64,000 nt of DNA from Rhodocollybia butyracea (lineage: Eukaryota; Basidiomycota; Agaricomycetes; Agaricales; Omphalotaceae). Of the stretch, positions 23,130 through 34,980 are shown piece after piece. The position numbers and the translations under genes are program-made. The first letter of the stretch is position 1, and each line of letters opens with the position of its first letter. The notes under the pieces were generated by a model that saw only the letters and a list, made by a program, of their open reading frames with translations, was not told where the DNA came from and did not search any database. The stretch lies in NCBI GenBank assembly GCA_015501585.1, contig JADNRY010000215.1:1-64000 (forward strand), read 5' to 3'.

Positions 23130-24164
23130 GGACAATTGTAGCTTTGGAAGTCTTCTTGATGAATGTTGCGGAGTCACGGTCCGCGTTCACACTTTTGCAA
23201 AGGGCGCTAACTAGCGCTAAAGTTTCGGATAGCCTTTCTTCCCTCCTTCATCATCCAGGCTCTTCAGCGACATCGTTAATTTCTATTGCCTTGGTCCGGA
23301 CTTATCATACGTCAGGCCTAGCAGGACTCAAGGCCTCACGCGCACGCGCACGCCTCAATATCTAATATTCAATACCCCAGCTGCATCACTGGAGTTCTCG
23401 CTCCTTGGGTAAACGGATTGAAGAAGGCGATGGACGTGCGGTGGGTTAGGGGTTAGAATGGGCAGAGCAGGGTGCAGCAGCGATCGGGACCAAATTTCGG
23501 CCATGTCGGTGTCTGAAGGAGACGGGAGGATGTTAGCTGGAGAGATTGATGGTGGGTCCATGCGCGTGAACCTTGTGGACCCAACTCTCGCTCTCTTTCT
23601 CTCTCGAGTCGTTTCTGGCCAGGATAGCCGCGGGCCTTATCGAGATTTTCTGGCTCTGTATGATTTGACGGTGGATTCGTTGAAGGCTTCCTGTGATACT
23701 CCCGATCTGTCCATCTTCAGCTTAGTTCGCCTTCACTGTTTTGTTCCCTTCTCCTTCTCTGTCGGTTTCTCTAGTCCACACTCTCGCACTACAAGTAACA
23801 CCTCTATTCCACAAAATAAAGAGTCCTAGCTGGAGAACGATACAATTCCGAATAGCAGTAGTTGTTTCTTGTCCTCGTTGCGCTTGTTATCAATTTCATT
23901 TCCGTTTACCCAATCAATCTGTCGCAAATGAGATGAGAGCAGAACCCGAATAGTTCAAAACCTGATCACACGAACATTACATGCGACAAGATACCTCATC
24001 TCGCATATGTATATATCCTCATGGGTAGTGCACTTGCATTGGTGTTTTAAACATCCGTTTCCTCTCCTCAACAGTCTTGGCCACTCACACGTTGACTAGT
24101 GACTGCTTTCAGCCAAAGATAAATATGTAGAACCCATGGTGTGGCGCAGGAAGCTTGAAGATTG
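23130..24164. other. intergenic, no supported gene
   Basis: ORFs here (for example 23458-23829 plus) lack recognisable motifs and splice signals. Nothing else stands out. Confidence 0.4.
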
Positions 24165-24630
24165 ATAGTTCTATAGGTCACGCAGCGCTCAAGAATAATA
24201 TTAACAGATGTCAAGTTATCTGATGGGCCAGAATTATCCGTTCACGTTGGTGCAACGTGGTGGACGCCTGTGTTATCGGATTGTCTCTCTTGAACTACCA
24301 CTTCGACGATGGGACAAAGCTACGAATTGAAGAGTGAGTGAAATCTAGTCTCATTGTAAAGCGCGTACTCACTGATATCATCCAGTTATAAGCGTCAGCG
24401 AGATCGACTTGAAGCGGAACTTTATCATACGCCATATCCCGGGTCACGATACCCCGAAACTCTGCATCGCGATTGACATTGATGGAAAGAGGGTCTATCA
24501 GACGAACCCAAGCAGAACGCAGGTGGCCTTGTGCAACCAGATTTGCAGTCTGTAGGTCCATCCACTCAATCGACGGTGAACGTAGGATACTAAAGTCGCG
24601 TAAGATCGGTGGATAGTCCATCTTCACTCA
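24165..24630. repeat. dispersed repeat, copy 1 (partner at 45530-46000)
   Basis: Blocks such as GGTCACGCAGCGCTCA, then GCCAGAATTA, GATGGGACA.AGCTACGA, ACTCAC..ACATCAT and ATTGACAT.AATGG recur in the same order and orientation at 45530-46000. On the minus strand both copies keep a similar open reading stretch (here 24627-24295, 110 codons; there 45991-45719), so the repeat may derive from an exon of a multicopy gene. Identity looks moderate. Confidence 0.55.
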
Positions 24631-24677
24631 TCGCATTACAGATTCTCCATAAATCAAAATGTCTGGCCAAAAAGAAG

Positions 24678-27600
24678 ATGAAGCTCGCTCAGCTACTCGA
24701 GAAGGATGAGGGTGAGCCAGCATCCATTTTATATTTGCATCACGTCTGATGTCAATCTTGTAGATGTCTCCGTTGTGCTTAACCATATGAAGAAGAATGC
24801 GATAGGCACACCGGGACCCACAATTGTTGTGCGTATGACCTCCATCGGTCATGGGCAAGCAGGGGAAATCGCCCTTGCCAACGCGACACAGGGTACGGAG
24901 ACACTCCAAACCGCAAGTACAAGTTCCGCGATTGGAAAAATCGTGAATGCTGGAGTGAACAACAGTGATCTGTTGTCTAACCTAGGAACCATGCTCTCCA
25001 GGCTCAGAATTGTTGGTGCTGCGCTAGCCAAGGCAAGGAATCAAGATACTGTTGGTTTATCCGCATTTACCGATGTCCGGATGTAGATTCACCCTTATTC
25101 TAATGTGGCTTGGAACATCTTGGATTCGGTGTACAAGGTAGCTTGCTGTTGAATCATTTCTTGTATATATACTAATGGGAGAAATAGGCTGTACAGAAAC
25201 AACAGGAGACAGACAATAATGTTTATAGGCTGGTCCAGACTATGGCTGACATCTATGCTTTCGCGAAAGATATTGAATCAGCATCCGAAAAAATCACGCG
25301 TCTCGAAACAACAGTCTATGCATTAGTCAAACAGACAGAAGAATGTGCCTTGTTCATTCAAGAATATACTGGCCATGGATTTGGTGGTACTTAACTTGGA
25401 ACTGTTATTTCGTTGCACTGATCAGATTTACAGGCAGAATCGTCAAAAATGTTCTCTCTGAAGACAATGACAAGATCAAAAAATTTATCACTGCATTTGA
25501 GAAGCTGGGGGAATCCCTCGACAGGGGAACAGCTGTGGAAACCTTGTTTGTGTCAACCAGAGCACTGGCAATGGCGGAAGAAACTAGTGAGTACAGGTTA
25601 TTGGATCTGCACTTGCTGAATATTCATGTCCACCTCAGCCCAAACACAGAAGCTCAATAGCCTCAAGCCGGTGGACATGAATGCGAGTTTGCGACCTGTA
25701 TGCTTACCCGGAACTCGCCAGGAATTACGAGACTCGATTACCAACTGGCTCATCACCCCACCGGACGTCAATGCAGTCAATCCTGGCAATATTCTTTGGT
25801 TGTCGGGTGTTGCGGGGGGAGGCAAAAGTACCATAGCCATGTCTGTCTCTCAATACTTCCAAGAGTTGGAACGTCTTGGCGCATTTCTGTTTTTCAACAG
25901 AGCTGATAAATCCCGCAGTGACCCTGCCGACGTCATTCGCACAATCACATTCTACCTAGCACGCTCGAATATTCATGTCGCATCTGCTATCAGCGATGCC
26001 ATTCGTAATGATCCTGCTTCAATTGATTCCCCCATCCAGATACAATTCCAGAAGCTCCTTCTTGACCCTCTTGATAAATCGAAGAGTCACATCCATGGCC
26101 CAATCATTGTCATACTAGATGCTTTGGATGAATGCGGCAACGCAGAATCCCGGCGGGGTCTTGTCTCTCTGATATCAGATGACTTCCCCAAACTACCCCC
26201 TGCAGTTTGCTTCTTCATTACAAGTCGTCCTGATTCTGATATCGCATCAAAATTCAAGACTCAACGAAAAATTACCAGGCTATTGCTCGATATTACAATA
26301 GAGTCCAGTTCCACAGACATCCGCCTCTACCTCAATGATGAGATGGGGAAGATACGGCAGCATCACAGTGCTTGGAATTTGAGTCATACCTGGCCAGGGG
26401 AGTTTAAGATGGGGGCCCTCACTAAACATTCCTCAGGCCTCTTCATTTGGGCTTCTACAGCCACAAAGTACCTTCTGGGGTCATATAATCCTAATGAAGC
26501 ACTTGAGAGCATTCTAAATAACGATCAGACCACAGTTCAAGCACTTGATGATATCTATGCAAAAGCACTGGAAGTTGCAGGACTATGGAATAACACAACA
26601 TTTGTCAGAGACGCTCGAGCAGCATTATCTGTAGTGGTGCTAGGGAAGACTCCAGTGTCTGATACAATGATTGATAGGCTTCTAGATTTGAAATACCCAT
26701 CTAGCCACATTTTCAGCAGGCTTGGATGTGTCTTGCAGTGGGCTCCTGGCCAGGATGTAAGGATACTCCATGCCTCCTTCTCCGATTATCTCACAGATCA
26801 TGGTCGTTCTGGTGACAAACCATGGTTTATTAACCCAGCTAGCTTGGAGCCCCAGATTGCACGAGGGTGCTTACATATCCTGAAGAAGGAACTTCGATTC
26901 AATATCTGTAGATTTGAAGACTCGCATATTTACACCACCAAAGTCCCAGGCCTATCGGAATGCATTACAGACCTATCCAAACGCATTACAAATCACATTT
27001 CTCCCCAGTTATTCTATTCAAGCTTGTACTGGGCCAGTCATCTTGCAGTTATTGGTTCTGCTACCCCCATTAGTTCTGCTACCCCGCTTCTTCGAGATGG
27101 CCTCCTAGTAGACCTGAAGGACTTGATGTATACCAAATTTCTGTTTTGGCTCGAGGTCCTCTGTGTGCAGCAGAAAGTTGGAGTTGCAATAAATGCACTT
27201 GAAGCTGTGGCCAATCTTGCCAAAGTGGGCTTCTGCACAGTTACTTGACAGTTATGTTACTAACATTGCTGGTTTTAATTGTTTGTATAGACTTACTGGT
27301 ATGAGGAGGAACTTGCAGATTTTGCAACAGATGCAGTCAAGTTTGTGCTCAGATTTGCCCCCGTCATTTCACATAGTGTGCCCCACATCTATCTTTCAGC
27401 ACTTGCCTTTGCACCAAGTGAGTCAAAAGTCAAGGAGAAGTATTTTTCCTGGCTTGTGCCAAGTAAAACAGCGGGCATTGAAAGCTCTGTCAGTGGTCAA
27501 TGGCCAAGACTGCAGGCAACAATCAAGGGTCATAGTGGCAGGGTTCGTTCTGTTGCCTTCTCACCAGATGGGGTTCATATTGCTTCAGGATCCGCCGACA

Positions 27601-29679
27601 GAACACTGCGGGTCTGGGATGCACGCACAGGTGATCTAATTGTTGGGCCATTCAATGGACATGAAGACGAAGTCAAATGTGTTGCCTTTTCATGTGATGG
27701 CCAAAAGATTGTGTCTGGCTCCTATGATGAAACTTTGCATGTGTGGGATGCACTAACGGGTAAAATGATTGGAGTTCCACTGACGGGACATACAGACAAG
27801 GTGAATTTTGTCTGCTTCTCTCCCAATGGAAAACAGATTGCATCTGGATCTCTAGACAAGACTGTTTGCATTTGGGATTGGGAGGGACACACTGAGGGCA
27901 ATGCACCAGCTTTGGTCATAAAGCATGCAGCAGCAGTGCGGGCTGTTGCTTTTGCACCTGACAGAGACCAAGTGGTTTCCGGCACAGGTGAGGTTGGCAG
28001 TTCTGGCGGAGGTGGCAATTTGGTGCAAGTATGGGACACAAGAACAGGAAAACTTGTCACTGGACCATTGAAAGGACACACTCAATACATCCGGTCTGTT
28101 GCTTTCTCACCTGATGGGAAACACATTCTGTCCCTGTCTCATGAAGCAGCTTGCATATGGGATGCATATACAGGCACTGAGATCATCACTATCACTACCC
28201 CGATGGGTCCAAGTGCTTATTCTGTTGCCTTTACCCCTAATGGGAAACAGATTGTAGTGGGATATAGTGATACGTTGCTGCGCATTTGGGATGTGCAAAC
28301 AGGTGCACTTGTCTCAGCCCCAATTGATGGCCACAGTGGGGCTGTCCTGTCTGTCTCTGTGTCCCCTGATGGAATGAGAATTGCCTCAGGTTCAAATGAC
28401 AAGACTATTCATGTCTGGGATGCATATCAAGAGCTCTCAGCAGCACTCAAAGTGGACACTCAATACAAAGGGACTAATGACCAAGAGATTGCGCAAATGC
28501 ATCATCCAAGGTACACAGGACATACAAATACTGTCCATTGTGTTGCTTTCTCACCCAAGGGGGACCATATTGCTTCAGGATCTTGGGATAATACAGTCTG
28601 TGTGTGGGATTCATGCACAGGGACCATTGTCACTGGGCCGCTTCATGGACACAAGAATAGGGTGCTTTGCATTGCATTTTCCCCCAATGAAGACCAAATT
28701 GTCTCAGGGTCTCTCGACACAACTATTTGGGTATGGGATGTGCAAAATGGAACTATGGTTGTTGGCCCATTGGAGGGACACAGCAAGCCGGTATGGTGTG
28801 TTGCATTCTCGCCACAAGGTGACAGGATTGTATCTGGGTCTGCTGACACAACGGTCTGTGTGTGGGATGTAGAAACGAGTTCATTGGTCTTTAGATTGAC
28901 CGGTGTGCATACTAGTACTGTGAGCTCCGTTGCCTTCTCATTAAATGGTGGACAAATCAGGTCTGCGTCACTGTCAGATGTGATACTGTTGGATGCGCAA
29001 ACAGGAGCGTTGGTGGACGGCCCATTTAAATTTAAAGTTGATGACCAGGCCTTCTCCGACGTTAGATTCACGCCTGATGGTCAACTTATTGGGGCTGCTG
29101 GCAATGATGGTGTGGTGCAGATCCTCAATTTAAGGTCGCAGGATTCCACGCGATTCGAAGGGCATACTAATGGAGTCAGAAATATGGCTTTCTCCCAGGA
29201 TGGAAAGTGGATTGTGTCTGGATCTGATGACACAACTGTGTGCATGTGGGATCTGGAGGCCAGGAGTCTTGCAGCTGGTCTATTTGAAGGGCACCGACTT
29301 GCAGTATACTCTGTTGACTTCTCACCTGACCGTAGGCGAGTTGTCTCTGGTTCTCAAGATACATCAATCCGTGTCTTTGAGGTATGTGCTTGCCTCTATT
29401 CTTTGATTACAAGATCTAAATATGGTCATTAAACAGATCACTCCTGATGATACTTTGAAGAAAGCACTTGGAGAAGGCTCACTTGGTCAAGATGGGTGGC
29501 TATTGAACTCGATGGCTCAACCAATACTCTGGGTCCCGCCTTGGCTGCACCGCGGCCTGTATTTTCCACAGAACTCACTTGTCATTTATAAAGATGGCAC
29601 AACGAAGCTAGATTTCACGCACTTCGTTGAAGGAACAGCTTGGCAGGAGTGCGTGGATCTCCCAGTACACTCGAATTAG
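24678..29679 (+). CDS. NACHT-type STAND NTPase with 14 WD40 repeats (NLR-like receptor)
   Basis: Eight exons: 24678-24711 (start uncertain), 24764-25032, 25087-25137, 25188-25386, 25434-25586, 25639-27224, 27291-29381, 29437-29679. They join in phase to about 1541 residues without a break. The N-terminal 230 residues are a helical region seen in Agaricomycete NLRs (IHPYSNVAW, then QQETDNNVYRLVQTM). The NACHT domain has a P-loop GVAGGGKST (about 292-300), Walker B IVILDALDEC (about 392-401) and an FFITSRPDSD sensor segment. About 14 WD40 repeats (about 844-1461; GH..V.SVAFSPDG...SGS.D.T..VWD) could form two seven-blade propellers. A short tail (..DGWLLNSM.QPILWVPPWL) follows, usual for the family. 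Role inferred: non-self or stress sensing by nucleotide-driven oligomerisation. The intron at 25033-25086 is GC-AG (AAG/GCAAGG). Confidence 0.92.
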
Positions 29680-32475
29680 GGTTATGTATACTTTGTAAAG
29701 TACTAAACTACGTGATCCACTGTCTTCCCCAACCAATGCTTGTGTCCAATGAATTTTTTATATCAGCATTTAGTTGCTACTTACTTCCTCCGATCGGTCC
29801 GCTTTCATCATCCTTTTGCAGCTGGGTTGTCCAGAAGGAAATGGATGAGTTTACTGCTGAAGCACTGAAACTTTGTAGCAGCTCTATTCTAGTCACTGTA
29901 TCTACCTCCAAATGTCCTCCAATGTCTCTGTCATCCTTATCTGAATTAGCAATTACTGGAATCCCAGCTGTAGTGGTAGTAGTAGTATGTTGTTGTTGTG
30001 GAATTGGCTCAGAGTATCATGACCTTTGTACTATTGGAACTGTACAGAGAGATGGAGGAATATAATTGTAATTGTAAGAAAAGTTGAGTAATACTTTCGT
30101 CCTTCGGAAATCAAATAAAGTCGTTCCATAGACACTTATCATGATTCATGATGGCGCTTATATAACAAGCTCCTTCTTTGCCAACCGTTCAATTCCTATC
30201 CTTCCTTACTGAAAAGCTACACTTTCCTCAAATATATTGGGAACTTGCCAGGCACGATGCATGTTCACATGCACAAGTGAATGGGATGGCTGTGAACAAA
30301 AAGTGGGCAGAACTGAAGAGGTACAGTGGAGGCGTTGGTAGCGATGCAGGAATCAGGAGAAAGTGAGAGAGACAGGGAGGAATTGGATAGGACTGGAAAG
30401 TTTGTAGAAGGAACATCGGCTTGGAAACAAAGGTTTTTTTTGGCATTTGTTGGCCTTGTCCATGGATACTTTGCATACCCATCGTCGTCGTTGCCGGTGA
30501 TGACAATGTTCAAGCTTGGGGTACCGTCTTTAGCGACCGAGAAATAAATATCTCCTCTGGTAACTGGTTACTTTACTCTATCTATTCTTTTCAATCCCAA
30601 TTCCAATTCCAATTCCAACTCTGCCACTACTGGATCCAGCCCAATATCATCATACTCCCCGACTGTCCGTTCCCCCATTTCCCAGTCCACTCTCGTCCGG
30701 CCTACGGCGCCTATAGATCCAATGGAAATCTTGTTATCGGATTCCAGGCCTGCTAGTGTGCTGCCGCAGATTCCGCGGGAGCCCCGAGACCAATGTCTGG
30801 ATCGGGATCGGGATCGGTTGCATGTGTGGGTGCGGGATTGAGGTAGATGATGCTTGGGGTGCAACTGAGACAGCGGTAGGTGTTGAAGCGAAGGAAACAA
30901 GCACTAGAGCCACAGCGGCAGGGGTAGATAAGATGGACCATCGGAGATACAGCATTGGATAACTGGGTGAGATGGGTCAAACCTTTCATGAGGACTTGTC
31001 CTTTTGTAGCCATCCACTCCACTGAGTACGTAGTATGGGGCCACGTAGAAACCAGGTAGAATTTGCCAGAATAAGACCGTATGTTCATATGCATACTTAT
31101 TCTTCAATAATGGAAATTATTAGAGAAAAACAAAAATATTCAAAGTATCTACTGGAGCAATCTCAAGGTCTATGACCTCGTATCCCATCGCGAAGTCGTG
31201 AAAAGGAATATCCCATAACTTCCAATCTCCTCCTGCTCCTGTTGGCCCGTGAAATCCCGTATTTCATTCCCCATGCTCAACAGGGCAACTGCACGCTTAT
31301 TGAACACACTGACATTCTTTTTACCTACAAAGATCAAGCCACATACCCACTTCTCCTCCGCTGGAGAACCTCTCACCCTTCCGTATGACTAGATCTCCTT
31401 GGCGCACATCCTATTCCAGCTGACGTATATTGAGGCATGAGGGGGGAGCGAGAATAGGGGTCTCTATTTTCTATCCTTTGCCAGGTAGGCTAGCGGGATT
31501 TCCATCGGTTGCTGAGGCCAGATATTGACGAAATTATCATTGAGAAGAGCGACTTACATTCTGGGGAAGCTACTTTTGTATCCTAGATCATGATTACGGT
31601 GTCTGTATCACAAGCAAGGGCGCAACCCGTATTGATTTACGCATCGTTCTGGTAATTCGCCTTGACTTGCACGTGATAAAAGGTGGGGTGAGACATCGGG
31701 AGGGTCGGATGCTAAGTGGGACGTGAGTATCGGTTGAGAAAGAAAAAACTAGAGGTATACTGGTCCATACTGGTTGACTTTATCGGAGGTGAATCAGCGG
31801 AAGCATAGGTGTCTTCAATCAACACCTCGATACGAGGTAACGACTGGGAGGTGCCAGATAATTTTATCGATCATCTCAAGGGAATTCTTGAACGAGACTA
31901 TCGAGGAGGGGGAAGGCCGAGCAGACACTGAGTTCAAAATTCATTATACCAAAGTGAAAGCGATTGTAGTAAAAAGATTAACCGGCTTGGGAAGGATCGT
32001 GCGATATGATAATGACAATGGGTTTCAGAGCCATCGTGTATGTATATGCTTTCCTCTTTCTCCCTGACGAAGCCGATGCCATCCTAGTGTCGATGGTCGT
32101 GTCCATGTACAGGGCCAGATTCCAAGGCCTCAAGGCCTCATGTATACCTGGTCCAGATGTAAAACCACAATATAGTCGCCGTCGGCATGGAGTGGAAGAT
32201 CTCTTCAGGCAGAGGAGGATATATCGGAGAAGCTGGTTCAGGTGGCTTTTCTGCGAAGGTTTAGGGAGAGGATTTGGGAGGATAAAGGTGGGACTAGAAG
32301 GAGAGTGGGTTAATCAAGAGGAACCATATTATACTAAAGTGAATTCATCAAACCGATAGCGAAGAAGTGACTCACGGAAGCCCCCACTTGACACTGAGAT
32401 AGCTGACCACGCCTTTCTCATCCACGACTGACGAATTTCCTCTCAAACTCTCTAGGGTTCCCCTATCGTTATCTC
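29680..32475. other. gene-poor region, small microsatellite
   Basis: No gene can be supported. A CCAATT-type hexanucleotide run lies near 30596-30622. A minus-strand ORF at 30734-30955 begins like a signal peptide (MLYLRWSILSTPAAVALVLV), but its continuation has stops in the same frame, and the downstream stretch around 30264-30540 (SLNIVITGNDDDGY) cannot be joined to it convincingly. It might be a decayed small secreted protein. Confidence 0.35.
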
Positions 32476-33105
32476 TCAGTCGAGATCCTCCAGAACACGC
32501 TTATTCTCGACTATGCTAACTTCTTGCTCATTGTCGCCCATAAGACCTTTCACCACGTCCTGTGGTGTAGTACGCGCCGAGTCACAAAGGATTTTCGTGT
32601 ACGTGTCCAGCCAAGTGCTACATCCGGGATTTAGCTTGAAAGTGTGGTAGTATTGAGCAGGACGGTAGGTTTAGATTGTAGATGTACGCTGCGAAGCTTG
32701 TGATGCGATCTTCATAGTAGAGGCGGGGCTTGAGACCGTTTATGATGACGCGTCGACATCCGTGGTGGAAATTGCTGGGATAGTGTTTTCAGCCATCTCT
32801 GTAAAATTTCAGTTGAAGATGCCAGCCTCAAAGACACGACTATTACCTTTACCGGTACCTCCCGTCAATCCCATAAGCTGACTGAAAGCGCAGGCGCAGT
32901 TTGGATGCGGCGGTCACAAAGTCCCGCATATCATCATCGTTGTGTCGACTTGACCGCTGGATAGACGAGCAGAGAGGCTGCTGACACTGTGCAAGATGCA
33001 AGTTGACGTCATTGACCCACTGTGGCAAGGATCCTCGTACCTAGCTCCAATTATCTTCCAATAACAACTTCCGCTGGTGCTTGAGAGCGGCCTGCAGACA
33101 TAGTT
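32476..33105 (-). pseudogene. decayed gene, family not identified
   Basis: On the minus strand successive blocks look protein-coding but lie in different frames: MSAGRSQAPAEVVIG from about 33103; LPQWVNDVNLHLAQCQQP then DMRDFVTAASKLRLRFQSAYG (about 33025-32875); IINGLKPRLYYEDRITSFAA (about 32750-32690); and YYHTFKLNPGCSTWLDTYTK then ILCDSARTTPQDVVKGLMGD, ending at a stop at 32476-32478. The order and composition suggest one ancestral protein with at least two frame breaks. I do not recognise the function. Confidence 0.45.
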
Positions 33106-34261
33106 TGACTTGCCGTTGGTAGACGAAGAAGCAGAGAACGTGATCGAGGCTTCGGACCGAGATGCGATGGGCGCTTATCTAGACGTTTTCTTTGCTCCGT
33201 CGATTCAGTCAAGGAGAAATGGTTTTATAACTGCCGTTGCCAATGTTACGTTCAACATTCAGGCTGGTGTGCAGGCAAGAAAGGAGGTGATTTAGAACGC
33301 AATTGGGAACCGGCTGGAGGACTGAAAGTACGTGATATTATTACAATAAATAAAAAATTTATAGCAACTCTAGCAAGCTCTAGCCTCATTGACATCTATC
33401 ATTGGCATTCGAGCCATCTCACGTCCACTTCATTGACTCCTGTATCACCATCATCATCCTATAGCTACGAGAACATATATCCTTGGCCTCGACAAAGTGT
33501 CACCTCCCCGACTTCCACTCTCCCCCAGATCTCCAGACTCCAGAATAGGCTTCCGGATTTTTCAACAACTCGCCTGCACCGTGTTCTGTCTCCATCCATA
33601 CACCCGCTTTCTCCCGAATGTCTGTTCATGACTTTTCAATGTCATCAAACGCTAATCACTGTATTCATGTCCCTTCTTGGCGAGGCTCCATCACCTCTGC
33701 TCACTTGTGCCAGTCAGCCAGTGCTCCCTCTCACGGCCATCTCCAAGTCCAGCCTCAATCCACATCTAGCATGGCTATCTGTCACGCTGAATCAGTCAAC
33801 CTCATGTACAGCAAGTGGAGAGTCATCCGACTCCCCTCTGAAGGCCTCAATATAATATCTGAGCTAAGTCACTCGCTTCTTTGGTAAACAATGGACATGA
33901 AATGGGTTAGGAGTTCTAATGGATGGAATGCAGAGACTAGTACTGAATGTTGCGTGTATTTGATGACCTCAGACCACTGTGGTCTGTGGATATTGTCGCA
34001 GTGTTTGGAAGGCGTAAAGAGGGAATTATGGCAAGTCCGTGTACTTAGTTTCTGCTGCGTAATGGTTTTCTCAAAAGAAACTAGTGTACGTGGTTTTTAC
34101 TTGATACTGTTCCTCCCGGATACTGCGACTGCTAACCACTACCATCCATATTGATACCTTCGTGGCGTGTCCTTAGAGGCACTTTCACTTCTACTACTTT
34201 GACTATCTCGACCTTGAATCCTACCTCACCCAATGGTTCAGCGCCCATTGCTCTCCAAAGC
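33106..34261. other. gene-poor flank of the transposon
   Basis: Contains only ORFs without recognisable features (for example 33433-33855, Ser/Pro-rich). Ends at the target-site duplication of the transposon. Confidence 0.35.
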
Positions 34262-34284
34262 TTCATGTATGGCACATATAGTGT
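34262..34284 (+). repeat. left target duplication (TTCATG) and left TIR
   Basis: TTCATG at 34262-34267 followed by the 17-bp TIR at 34268-34284. Both have exact partners at the right end. Confidence 0.88.
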
Positions 34285-34440
34285 CAAATAATTAAGCATA
34301 AATTTATACCAGTGGGCAGTGCTTTTGCGGACCTAACTTCAATATTTTGAGCATTTCGGACACAAGTCAAGATACAGATTGTGGACCTAAGTAAGACAAA
34401 ATTTTGAGTAAAACTATGCTTTTGCGAATCCAACTTTTGT

Positions 34441-34652
34441 GTTTTGCGGACCTCATTTTTGCGGACCTCATTTTTGTGGACCTCACTTTTGCGGACCTCA
34501 TTCTTGCGGGCCTCAATTTTGCGGACCTCATTTTTGTGGACCTCATTCTTGCGGACCTCATTTTTGCGGACCTCACTTTTGCGGACCTCATTTTTGTGGA
34601 CCTCACTTTTGCGGACCTCACTTTCGCAGACTTTACTTTTACTGACCTTTTG
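34441..34652 (+). repeat. 15-bp subterminal minisatellite, left end
   Basis: About 14 tandem copies of a 15-bp unit, consensus TTTTTGCGGACCTCA, with variants TTTTTGTGGACCTCA and TTCTTGCGGACCTCA. Single scattered units (TTTTGCGGACCTAAC, GTGGACCTAAG) extend from 34323. Because 15 is a multiple of three, the array is open in several frames; one reads as FADLI/FVDLT pentapeptides. It sits just inside the left TIR and is mirrored at the right end. Confidence 0.85.
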
Positions 34653-34980
34653 GCCTGAGGTCCAGGATGCACCGTACGTTCTTCGGCTGACCGGCTGACC
34701 AACGCCGAATTAGCGCCGGTCACATGGTATCTTCATTGCCTCTCGGTTTCGTCTTCTCCTTCTTTGCCTTTTCTTCAGTATGCCAGAGACTGGTGTAGTG
34801 ACCGGCTTTGCTAAGAGATTATAAGAGGGGCCGGGTCACCTGGAATATCCAGTAAATTGTCTGCTGACGATCCGATTGAACATGGTAAGTGGCTCAGTCT
34901 GATGTTATCTGGTATTATAGTTTTGACGCGTTTTGTACATGTGTTGTTCCCGTTTTTTGATGTAGGAGTCTTTATTTTCC

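Noticed and set aside
23458..23829. Plus-strand ORF of 123 codons
   Set aside because: No recognisable motif, no neighbouring splice sites that extend it.
27673..29367. Minus-strand ORFs opposite the WD40 exon
   Set aside because: They are shadows of the repetitive WD40 coding sequence.
34404..34698. Pentapeptide-repeat protein encoded by the 15-bp array
   Set aside because: Open frames come from a period divisible by three, occur on both strands, and the array is mirrored at the other transposon end, where it is degenerate. Better explained as subterminal DNA repeats.
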